DNA from: Branchiostoma floridae
Taxonomy: Eukaryota; Chordata; Leptocardii; Amphioxiformes; Branchiostomatidae
Length of the DNA stretch: 64,000 bases
Assembly: GCF_000003815.2 (NCBI RefSeq)
Contig: NC_049982.1
Coordinates: 27,960,329 to 28,024,328 of the forward strand
Direction of reading: 5' to 3'
Both the position numbers and the translations under genes were made by a program. A model generated the notes under the pieces. The model had not been told where the DNA came from. It saw nothing but the letters and a program-made list of their open reading frames with translations, and did no database searches. Shown piece after piece: positions 13,340 through 24,800 of this stretch (position 1 is the stretch's first letter; every line of letters starts with the position of its first letter).

Positions 13340-13439
13340 NNNNNNNNNNNNNNNNNNNNNNNNNNNNNNNNNNNNNNNNNNNNNNNNNNNNNNNNNNNNN
13401 NNNNNNNNNNNNNNNNNNNNNNNNNNNNNNNNNNNNNNN
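13340..13439. other. Assembly gap of 100 N
   Basis: Exactly 100 N, a conventional size for a gap of unknown length. It follows a GT microsatellite. Confidence 0.99.
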
Positions 13440-13531
13440 GATATGATAGATGTTTAGATATTCCTCTCATTAAGGCAATGACAGTAGGTGTTCCACTTGA
13501 TATCTCAAAAGGTTGAAGATGTTTCTCTGCT

Positions 13532-14066
13532 GAAGACCCTAACAGCAGATGGCCAAGTTCATACATGCTATTTTAGACATGTTCCACTTAAGACAGTGAA
13601 AAATATTCACATACTACTAAACATTTCAAGATGTTTTTTATTGCTTACAACAGTGGCAGCAGATTATCCCTCTAATACTTAAAATATTTAGATTTGTCTT
13701 CTACTTAAAGACGGTGATGACATTTTACACCATATAAGAACATCCTGATTACATAAACATTAACTTTCTCACCCGCTGTCATAAAATATCATGATCTCTG
13801 TTACTAGCGCTAGCATCTTATGACAAAATCTTTTGAATTATTCATGACATATTGCTTGAATGGTTTCTCCGTTTTCCACGTCTATCGTCGATATTTGCCT
13901 ATTTATTTTAAGAAATACGCAAACAAAACAAACTCAGCAAATTGTTTATCACGAGACCGTGCTTGATTAGTCTAGGGCAGTCGAAAACACTGCGCAGGCA
14001 GTAATCGAGTTTCTCAGTGAGAGGGTTTCGAGCTCTGGTCTGGTCCGTCGGTTTTTTTATGCTTTT
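13532..14066. repeat. Extra copy P1 of the NHL-2 5' flank
   Basis: Begins 'gaagaccctaacagcag' and ends just after 'ggtctggtccgtc'. It matches 14,984-15,441 and 15,442-15,652 piecewise, and its second half matches 38,890-39,010 upstream of NHL-3. It could be the stub of another gene copy, since the sequence directly before it is close to the assembly gap. Confidence 0.75.
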
Positions 14067-14279
14067 TTATGAAGTTGTTGGATACAGAAAATCTAGTATT
14101 ATACATGTCGGATGAATTAACTGGTATGAAGGAATTGTACACATTTTATGGTTCGTGGCTAGTGAAGATTTTGAAGAACATAATCAAAGTACTTATTGTA
14201 TAATAAAGTGAATCTCTATCTTCACTGTGGGCCAACCAAGCTCAAGATGCATCCGCCTAAGAGATGTGTCCGATGTACA

Positions 14280-14975
14280 TTTTAATAATAATTATCTTTA
14301 TTGCATATTCATGCCCGAGGTCTATACAGCTAAATGCACAAAAGGACCACAAGTGGTCTTATGGATGCAGAGGAAAAGGATAAACTTATACAATGCTTCT
14401 AAACTAGGCTAAACTTATACAACGATTTTAAACAAGGCTAAACGGAAGGGAACTAAGGCACTATGTGTTACAATCGCTAATGGCTGCTTCTAACTTGTTC
14501 TTCTCTCTTTTTGAACCACATGGATACATATTTACATATTGCGTTAATAGCATGGTCGTCCGTGCATGACATCAAGTACTTAAATAAGTCTTGTTTTGAC
14601 ATTTTCTTATAATTATTATCTATTTGTTTAGTGTGGAATAGGGACTGGCGTTCGTATTCATATAATGTACGATCTAGTAAAAAAATGTGTCTCGTCCTCG
14701 ATATACACGTGGTCACAGAATCTACATGTTCTATCATTTAAAGGAGTGCGGTTATGCCTGCCGGATTCTATATGTAATGGATGGTCACTTATGCGAAATT
14801 TACACATAGCTCTGCGATGTTCAAAGCTTGAGATGCTAAGATATGTTTCTCTGTCATATGTTTTTTTGAATGTTTTGTATATCCTCAATTTGTTTCCTTG
14901 GTTTTCTTTTCGTCCAATTGTTTGCAGTTCTGAATGAAATCTTTGGATGAAGATATCTTTCAACCTTTGCTTTAG
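14280..14975 (-). mobile_element. LINE 3' end, reverse orientation
   Basis: Read on the minus strand, 14,963 to 14,660 encodes the same Cys/His-rich C-terminal region as 1,055-1,486 (shared pattern: ETYL, CKFRIS, HIE.GR, CRFC.....EDETHF). A frameshift near 14,660 moves the reading frame. The element's 3' terminus at about 14,280 is rich in AAT/ATT on the minus strand. It inserted between two copies of the NHL-2 5' flank. Confidence 0.78.
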
Positions 14976-14983
14976 TTGATTTA

Positions 14984-15652
14984 GAAGACCCTAACAGCAG
15001 ATGGCCAAGTTCATACATGCTATGTTAGACATGTTCCACTTAAGACAGTGAAAAATATTTACATACTACTAACCATTTTCAAGATGTTTTTTTTATTGCT
15101 TACAACAGTGGCAGCAGATTATCCCTCTAATGCTTAAAATATTTAGGTTTGTTTTCTACTAAAAGACGGTGACGACACGTTACATCATATAAGAACATCC
15201 TGATTACATGAACATTAACTTTCTCACCCGCTGTCATAAAATGTCATGATCTCTGTTACTAGCATTTTATGACAAAATCTTTTGAATTATTCATGACATA
15301 TTGCTTGAATGGTTTCTCCGTTTGCCACGTCTATCGTCGATATTTGTTTATTTATTTTAAGAAATACGCAAACAAAACAAACTCAGCAAATTGTTTGTCA
15401 CGAGACCGTACCTGATTAGTCTAGGGCAGTCGAAAACACTGCTTGAATGGTTTCTCAGTTTGCCACGTCTATCGTCGATATTTGTTTATCTATTTTAAGA
15501 AATACGCAAACAAAACAAACTCAGCAAATTGTTTGTCACGAGACCGTACCTGATTAGTCTAGGGCAGTCGAAAACACTGCGCAGCCAGTAATCGAGTTTC
15601 TCAGTGAGAGGGTTTCGAGCTCTGGTCTGGTCCGTCAGTATTTTATGCTTTA
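14984..15652. repeat. Copies P2 and P3 of the NHL-2 5' flank
   Basis: P2 (14,984-15,441) repeats P1 but is cut after 'gtcgaaaacactg'. P3 (15,442-15,652) then restarts at 'cttgaatggtttctcag' and runs through 'ggtctggtccgtc' into the sequence leading to the NHL-2 start codon. P2 and P3 are thus a partial tandem duplication with a period of about 137 bp. Confidence 0.75.
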
Positions 15653-15833
15653 GACTCATCAAGAGACATCGTTTCCACTAACAGATACAGCAGTATCTTT
15701 GTTTTTCAACTTAGATTCCCTGTCATCAACAACTAGTCGGACAATTGGAGACGCCAACTGGGCAGAAGCATTATAGTTGTCGTATTGTTAGTTGGCCCTG
15801 TGAGTTACGTCGTTTTGGCGTCTCATTCGCACA
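15535..15833 (+). promoter_or_regulatory. Conserved 5' flank / probable promoter and 5' UTR of NHL-2
   Basis: About 300 bp directly before the NHL-2 ATG matches 38,905-39,206 before NHL-3, including 'gtctagggcagtcgaaaac', 'cgagtttctcagtgagag', 'caacaactagtcgg' and the 'cacaATGGATG' start. No TATA box is obvious. Location of the transcription start is unknown, and an upstream non-coding exon cannot be excluded. Confidence 0.35.
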
Positions 15834-18800
15834 ATGGATGTAGATACTATCTATACCCGAGAGACAAGCCATGGTCAACAGAGCAGCACTGAAAAGCTTA
15901 CGGAACTTTATGGAGCAGAAGGTTGTGACAATGAGTCTACATTCCCTGTACCAAGTCATCAACAGGGTTTAGAGACACATTCAAACATCTATGGAGCGGA
16001 ATCTAGCCACGAGGAGCCCAGCAGTGCGTCTTACGATGGAGGCACTGAAGTTTGTGCCGAATCTGTTCGGGGGGGACCGACGCAGACAGATGAATGCACC
16101 GACAACTCGTCAATTGTACCGAATGACAGTGGAGCATATCCCACACCCCAAGACATCAGCACAAGTAAGCTAAGATTAATGTTTGATAAGGCAGCAGCTC
16201 TGTTTTAGGAAAAAAGACGTCATGTTTAGAAGGGCTAATGATGTTATCAAGGGAAAATGATTTATTCGTGAGCGTTTTTCATGGTACCTTCAAGGAAGCA
16301 AAACATACCGTTTTAGATCTATCCCTTAGTTCTCTTATCCTTCTCCTACAGACACATAATGTCAAGGGCCTAGACCAGATAGCTGTCACCATGTTACGGG
16401 TTGAGTAACAGACACCACGCGGTGTTCGATTACATTATAGCAAGTGGTAGGACAGAGCTGGAGGGGCTGGTCACATGAGTGTTCTTGAATTGAAAAATAA
16501 ACATAGCAGCATTTTTTAGGTATACCACAGTGCGAAGGGAAACATTATGTCTTTTGCAAATGTTACCTCTCTGACTCTTGTTATTACATCAATCTGTCTT
16601 GAGGTCTAAATTGCATGGGTCGCAGAATCCCCAGACTTTTCAAGTAATAAGCGATGAACCAAAATTTCACATATCTGTACCATTTTTGTGGATAAATGCT
16701 CCTTGTGTTATTTTGATAGTACATTCTAACGTAGTGAAAATTTTGATTTGGTAGCCATGGTGCAACATCATAATTGCTATCAGCTGACTTCACAAATTTT
16801 GTCCTTTAAAAAAGGAGACTGGCTAAAAATATTTCAGAAATCAATATTTTTAATGAATTTTTGCATCCTGTCAGAGCGTACTAGTAAGAGGATCCAAAGG
16901 TACCGATTCATTTTTATATCATCTGTGATTATATAATTATCGCCGTTTAAGGTTTAATTTTTAGTGTTGTTCGTGCAAAGAAACCTATATTTTCCGTTAA
17001 TGTCAGGCATTTCATATTACTGACTGGATAATTGACATTAGCCGATGAACTAGCCCCATGTGTGGCGTCGTGTGCACGTGTGGCGTAACTGGTAGAGCGT
17101 TGGGCTCGAAATCTATAGGTCCCGAGTTCGATACCCGCCGTGCCCCGACCTTGTGGCCTTGGGAGAGGCACTTTACACTTATCAAAGTGTAAAAATGGGT
17201 ACCTGACAGCGGTCGGGGAGGTAAAAGAAAAATTTCCTCCTGTCTGTGATTTGTGCATATGGCACTGTTGATGTAAGTTACCATCTTGAGTGCCATATTG
17301 TCCCCGTTTGTTCTAAAGCAAAGAAAAAAAAGAACTGGCCCCACTAGATATCGATGTATGATGTTAATCTTAAAATAATGCAAAAATCCGTTACTTTTAT
17401 CCCGGGTAATAAACGTGTAACGGATTAAACAAATGAAGGCAAAGTAATTAAAATTATATCCTACCTATGTTGCAACAAGTATGATCTCTTACCTATGTGT
17501 CAACATCCTTCCATCACTGGATTTCTTTTTTAATGTATTCTGCAATTGCTTTTGCTTCACATTTAATTAAGTGGCAAGATGCCAAGAATTACCTGCTCAG
17601 TTCGGCTGCAAATGCAAATACGTCAAATACGTTATTGTAAATGACCAGGTGAAATTGGCACGAATTTGTAAAGTTGTTGCAGAAGAATAACCAAACTGCA
17701 AGCTTTTATTGGCAATATCATCGACAGACCTGTTGCTAAGGATGTTTCATATCACAATTCCTAAAATATGCTTATTACAAATGAAATGTTCTGCCATATT
17801 CTGCGTTGGTTGTCCTAGTTGCCCAAGTGTATGAATCTTTCATATAGAACTTCGATCAGGTACAGTTATTTTGCTTTTAGTGTAATTTCCCGATGGTTTT
17901 GCCTATTTTCTAAATAGAACAAAATATATTTTGCTGGCTCCGGTACTAGTAAATGATGCAAATATGCTAGAATATGGTGCAGAAATGTAACCATCCTGTG
18001 TCATTGTATACTGTAAAATTTGTATTCCATCATTGTCCTTTTCTAAAAGGCATCTTTTACCAAACTAAAGTGTATTTTTTTTGCCTCACTATGCTAAAAT
18101 ATATACAAGCACATAAGGTAGAAAGCCCCACTGTTGTTACAACAACTATTACAAATTACATGATACATTAAATGAACTTAAGGCAATGCTTTCATACAAG
18201 AATGCTCATTTCAAATTCTGTTCCAGGATCCACAAATACACAACTTTGGGGACTGCCAGAGATGCGAACCCTGTAAACAACCCTAAACAGTTCAGTTCAT
18301 TCTCGGAGAGGTAACACCTGCGTCTCCACATGCTCCTGTCCAGCATGATTGAAAGGAGCTCGTTTGCCTGCAAACCTGTATCCACATCTCCAACAAACCC
18401 TGAATACAATACCTCGTTTCTACCTGCTCATACTAAAGTAAATGTTTTCTGCTTTATGATTCAGACCCGTTGCCATGTTACAACAGTGAAGAGTCCGAGG
18501 TGCAATCCCCTGTCACAGGCGACTGTCCTGATGACGACACCGACAGTCACGTGTACCACTACATCGACAAAGATGACGTCAGAATAAACAACCTCCTGCA
18601 CAAAGAAAACAAACATGGTGGACAATCAGCCACCACGGCAACAGACAGTACTGGGTTACCTGAAACGTTCACCGGCGACATTGTCGGTCTTCGTGCCAAC
18701 CCACTGTACGGTGGCATACAACAACCAAACAGAGAAGGTAACAACATTGTTTGTTTCTTGAACTCTAGTAATAAATATTAAGAAAGCGACTTAAATGGCG

Positions 18801-21800
18801 ACAGTGATGAGGTAAGACAATCCTCTAACATCAATCTTTTTGTGATCTTCGTTAAGGCCATGCTGATCGGATTATATGAATGGCACTAGGAACCCCAAAT
18901 CCGTTGCAAGCGTGCGAAGAAATGTTTCTTCTTTCATTATTAAACTCATTATTGGAAAGGAAGGCTTGGCCAATGACTGAACAAATTAGTAAATTGTATT
19001 GAGTATCCACTTTGTTAATCCTTAATTATGCTAATTTAATGACATCATCGGCCTAAAGATGGCTGATTATATCACCAGATCAAGTATAACTAGCTTATTA
19101 CCCCCTGCAATGTGTAACTTTTTACCTTAAAACGTTCAAATGAAAAATAAAAATTTAGGCCGGACGTGACGGCCGATATATTTTGTTTTGGCCCAACGCT
19201 ACAGGGGCCAAGCATCAAACCGAAGTTCTTTTCGAACAACCAATCAGCGCCCTTCAAACAACAGCCAACGTTCAGAGATTCGAACGCTGAATCATTCTTG
19301 ACAGAGATAGAAGAAGGACAGTTTGAAATCTCCCGAGCTCCACGCCCGAATCGGGGAGTTAATCGCTTGTTTTTGTGCCCTCCCACCCAGTCCCGAGCAA
19401 GTTTTGTTAGATGATTAGTGTGGATTATTTTATCATATTTTATTCTTTTTAATTGGAAACTTATTTCTTGTCGATGTTGTTCGTCCGTCGAGTCTTGCCG
19501 ATACCAAGTCAGGCTCTCGCATGTTACGGACATTGGTTTATACATCATGAAGGTAGCCGGTGGTTGACCCACTCTTATGTGGGTAGCTGTTACTGTTTAT
19601 CGGGTAATTATTTCTAGTCAATACCAGGTCATGCTCTCAGCCGTTATGGGACCTGGTTTATATATCATGACGATAATTTTGCTGTATGACCACCGACCAT
19701 TCTCTTATTCTATTTACCTGTGCAAAAGTATGACTCATAGGTTATGATTTAGGCTGTGTGACCGTATGGCTCACGGACCATTCTCTAATGAACAATGTAT
19801 TTTTAGAAATTCAAGCTGGCGCACCAAAAATTGCGGACCCAAACCGGATATTGACGTCATTGGTGTCGCTATTGACAACAGAAGTCGTAGCAGATATTAT
19901 TATTCTGTTATCAATGTTTGCTGTTACACTTTCTTTGTATAAATCAGGGAATATTTATACAATCTTCATTTTTCGCTTTTAATTCATTCGTTTAATGTAT
20001 GGTGGCCATATAGTAAGCCGTTAAGGAGTTATTGGAGTTTCAAACGCGGGCTTCAAAAGACCAACCCCCTTCCCCCGTCCCAGATTGACCAAAAAATCTC
20101 GGTCTGAATAGGGTTAAAGACATTTAGGGTACTCAGAAACCCATGAGGGCCCTCAAGCTCTTTTCCGTAGAGCGTAAAAATAATCGACGGATTTAATTCT
20201 ATACGTACTCCGTTGCGGGACCGCTCGAATTGCGTCGAGCTATATTGGCGTAATGAAGCTTCCAGAATTTAGCGTATAACGTAAACGGCACTCCTAAATT
20301 TAGCGTAGAGCGTTGTCGGTAACCACCCACACCCGGACACCCCCCCCCCCCCCCCCTTGGGGGCCCTCACCCATCTCCCATACACTCCAGTCACTCAGCG
20401 GTGAAGGGCAAGCCGCGTTTTCTTGTGTGTAAATACACGGAGTCGACTCCGAAACGCTTTCGTAATTAGCGGTTACCCCAGGCAAACCTTCATTCGCTTT
20501 CCAGCCTTGTAGAAAAGTAACGAAGTAATTCTTAGTACTCAAATTGCTTTCTGCCTTCTCTCCAAGGGTTTTAAACTTAAATTCATGTGACATAAGTAAC
20601 GCACGATTTGTTTAAGATTCTGGAAGTTCCATGATATGGGGTCGATTTGCTGTTACCGAAGGTTTCGCTTATGGGTTACCCCAAGGGGAACCTTCATTGC
20701 TTTAGAGCCATGTAGATAAGTAACGAAGTAATTCTTAGTACTCAATTTTTTTTCTGCCTTCTCTCCACGGGTTTTACTATGAAATTCAAGTGATAACTGT
20801 AACGCACACTTTGTTTCAATTCCTGGAAGTTCCATCGTATGGGGTCGCTTAGCGGCTACCGAAGGGTTCGCTTAGCAGTTACCCAAAGTTAAACCTTCAT
20901 TCGCTTTCGTGCCTTGTATGAAAAATCAAAGTAACAAAGCAATTTTCAGTCCTCAAATTGCTTTCTGCCTTCTCGCCATGGCTTTTATTCTGAAATTCAT
21001 GTGATAAAAGTAACGCACATTTTGTTTTAAATTCTGGAAGTTCCATCGTATGGGGTCGCTTTGCGGTTACCAAAGGGTTTGCTTAGCGGTTATACGTAAT
21101 GAATTAATTACACAAAAAAACTCAAGTTGATTTCGTTAAAACGGTACTTCTGTACCTTAAGTTTCTGTTAACATAGTGCTAATTGAGACAGATCGTCTCC
21201 ACTGTGTCGCCTTTAATAAGACGAAAGTGTCGGAGTCAAATCGTGTGTACACCTAGCCATTGTCTACCAACAGATAACACCTGTGCAGAAGACATCTGCG
21301 GACTCTCTGGCCGCTGTAAGAAGGCATCCACCCGTCAGCGCGTGTTCCTCACTTCTCTCATCTTCATAGCTGCAGCATCCTTCTGTTGGTTGTCGACAGC
21401 CATCATCATGCATCGTACTGAAAACAAAGAAGACACCCTTACGGTCAGTCACTTTGGTCTTTGATAGAATTTTGCATAGCCAGCCATGTTCACATTTCCT
21501 TACACGCGTGCACACATATACAGTCAGTAACTCCATGCAATTTAATCAAGAAATTGGACTCTCATACCTCCTTGGGTTTTTGTGAATTTCTTCGTTCCAT
21601 AGCCAAAGCCATCACAAATGTTAATGATCCTCCCCTTCCCTTCTTTACCGTTAATCAATGATAGTTATATCCCTTTGATAAGGGGTCCCACTTTTGTCCA
21701 ACTGTCCATATACCGGAGGGTCTGCATGGGGGGTTCCGAAAACGATTTACGCTGAATTCAGAAAAAACCCCTACGTATTACGCTAAATCAAGGAAGGCAA

Positions 21801-24800
21801 TTACCATCGCTAAATTTGGTCGCCTCGCTACGAATCACGTAGATAAGATGGTTTTCCCTACGAATTACGGGAAATAGAATAGGCTGCCTACGCCTTACCA
21901 GAAAAGAGCATGCAGACCCTCATACCACGCTCATTTCAGGAAAGGGGATTCATTACGTATCTATGACACTGCTAGGGGTTGAAAATTGCAATGTTTCATC
22001 GAGACTTCGACGACTACCACATACCGAAATTCATAGAAATGCATTTTTAAAAACCCTGTTTTGTAGACGGAAACAACAAAAAGCAGCACCCCATCGGAGG
22101 TATGAACCTCCTTCCCGGAAGTTACAAGGGCAATCGAAAAGACTTACGGAAATTCTCTCACATGGCGGCATCTTCTTTTTGTTTGCGCGACAGTTAACTG
22201 GTGTAAAGTGCAGTTGAATGTTGTAAGCTACTGACAGCAAATGACAGATACAATGCTTAAGGTCATCAAACACCCTCTCGCTCTCTCTCTTCATTCTTTC
22301 TATCATCAATGAGAACTTACTAAGTACTTACTAAGTATTTACTTTCATACGAAAAGTGACTTTTTGTTTATTTTGATATTAGCCCTCCGTGATGACAACT
22401 ATGTCCGTATGGAAGGCTACAAATCGTTCAAGTACAAAGATTTCTGCAACCCCGGTGCTTCTGGACAAAAGCCCCGTTCCTTCATCGATTAGGCCAGTAA
22501 CGTCATCAAGCGTCCTGCCGACCACAACAATGACTGAAGTAGGTGAAGCATATCATTAACACAATCACCAGGGTAACGTTGTTTCCTGCGCGTGTAAAGG
22601 TTGCAGTATTTGGAATATTGTGGGAAGTCAAAATCGCCCCCCCCCCCATCCCAAATCGGTTGAGGGGATTATTTGGCATATTGCTGACGTCACATGTGTA
22701 GGAAGTCAGTGACTCGTTTCCAGAACGATTGGGTCAGATAGCTCAAAAGTCTGTCGAAAATGCCAATTTTTCTTTTTATGTGGAGAACAGTTTATTTCTC
22801 CATAAAGTATTCTACATTGAGTACCCCAGGTGAAGAAATACACAACGTAGGTTACGTCACTACTAGGAGGGGGGGGGGTGGTACCGTTACAGAAAATTCA
22901 GGTCCATGTCCGGACCTGAACCTGGACCTGATTCAGTATGTGAGAACTTGTGAATGGACGATACTCGACACAATGGTCCATTTCGTTACAAAGAAATCTG
23001 TTTTGTGGAGTATTCGACTCCCATTGACGTTTTGAATTCCTACAAGGCTCACTGCCTTTATATTATTGACTGTAAAACTTCAATGGTAGAAATGAATATA
23101 GACTCTGCTCTACTTCGCTCTTGTAATTTTCCTCGGCCGGTAAGCCCTGAAACGTGTGAATTTCTGATCAGATAGTGGTTCATTTTCCATTAGGTCCAAC
23201 ATCCGGTCCACCAATTTTTTTCAGGTCCGGTTTTTCTGGACCGGTCCAATAAGAAAAACCGGTTTTGTACCGGTACACCGTACCAGTACCAGTACCAGTA
23301 CCCAGTCACTACACTTTGATCAAACGGCATCTGTAGACACGATTAATGAGATGCTGTTTTTACGTTGCACATTGTACAGGATACAAGTCTTGTTCAGAAG
23401 ACAACGACTGCAGAGGAGACCTCAACTGAAACTACAGACACAGAGGCACCGACCGATGTAAGTCAAACACGATATGTTTGGTGTTATTTTCTGTATCTAG
23501 GTCATGGTAATGGAAAACGAATCCCATACCTACCCTTCCAATGCCTTTTACATCTCCAGCTGAAGTCAGGCGCACATTTTACACTATCCATTTAACATGA
23601 AGAAAGTCGTGTAAAATGCCTTTTTCAAGGTCGAGCCGGGAATGGTACCATCTCAGCAAGTTCGACGCCACGAAGGAAAATAGAACGCCAGCCTTAAGTT
23701 CTGAAAGTAAATAATAATGCATTCAAATCACAATCTTGAATTTTGAAATACTAAAGATTGTCTCCAAATGTTATTTGAAAGTAAATGTATATTTTTTGGT
23801 AAATGATTCTTCTGCGTTTTGGTTTTCTTTTTTCTATCACATTACATTACATCAAGACTCATCCCTGGTAACTGCATTCTTTAGAATCATTCCGATTTGA
23901 TTAATCAAACAAGACAGCTTCTGAAAAAAAGCTGGCTGGTGCGTATTATGGAAAAAGCCTGGATGTTCAACAAAATCACATGAAAAAAGAGTTTTTAAAC
24001 ATCGAATTACTGAATTGGTCTGTCTTCTATTTAAAAAAAACATTACCTGAGATTTGTCTAACAAAGAAAAAAAAATGCCACAAGTGGGGATCAAACCCAC
24101 GATTCACTGCTGCAGAAGCAAATTGCTACCTTCAGCCAGTGCCGTGGGCCGCTAGGTCACGGGAACACCATTAAGTCATCGGGCGTATAGAAGGGCGTAT
24201 AGAAGCGTTTGGTTAAATTGAGTGATCCATGCATTCATGCATTCGTTGGTTGCACTAACCGCTTCTCTCGCCAATAATATGACCATATAAGTATATTTAA
24301 GTTTGATATAGCTAGATTTTAACTACTACGATGGCCACAACTGCTATAACATGCCATGAAGGTAGGTTTAAAAGGCTTGCGGCAGTAAGGATAAGACATG
24401 AAGGGCTTGATCCATGCATCCAAAATGCATCCAAAATGCATCCATTGAAAGACCCGCTTCTCCCGTCTCTAAACTGGTGCTACGCACCAGCAAAAACACT
24501 AAGACATGCATTTCAGGCCGAGAATTTCGTCTTGTAATTACCCCCCCCCCCTTAAGATCAAGAAAATAATAACTCTTTAAAGAATTACATCCTTATCTAT
24601 CCACGTTTGCAGACAACATCTTAACATCACAGAGCACACACATTGCAGATAAATTGGAATTCTTCACCATCCAATGTGTCAGAACACTCAAATGACACCT
24701 TAAGACTAGGGTAGTCGCTTACTCCACTGTTTACTATCCCCTGTACGTTTGCCATCGGCATTTGCAATCTTCGGGCAAAATTTTGCAATAAACGTTTAAC

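Noticed and set aside
17078..17143. A functional tRNA gene
   Set aside because: Anticodon stem pairs poorly, the acceptor relies on G-U pairs, and it continues directly into a SINE body without a T-run terminator.
16947..17383. Minus-strand ORFs of 103 and 123 codons, with near-identical copies at 40,532-40,968
   Set aside because: Their conservation is explained by segmental duplication, and they run through a tRNA-derived SINE. No motif and no start context.
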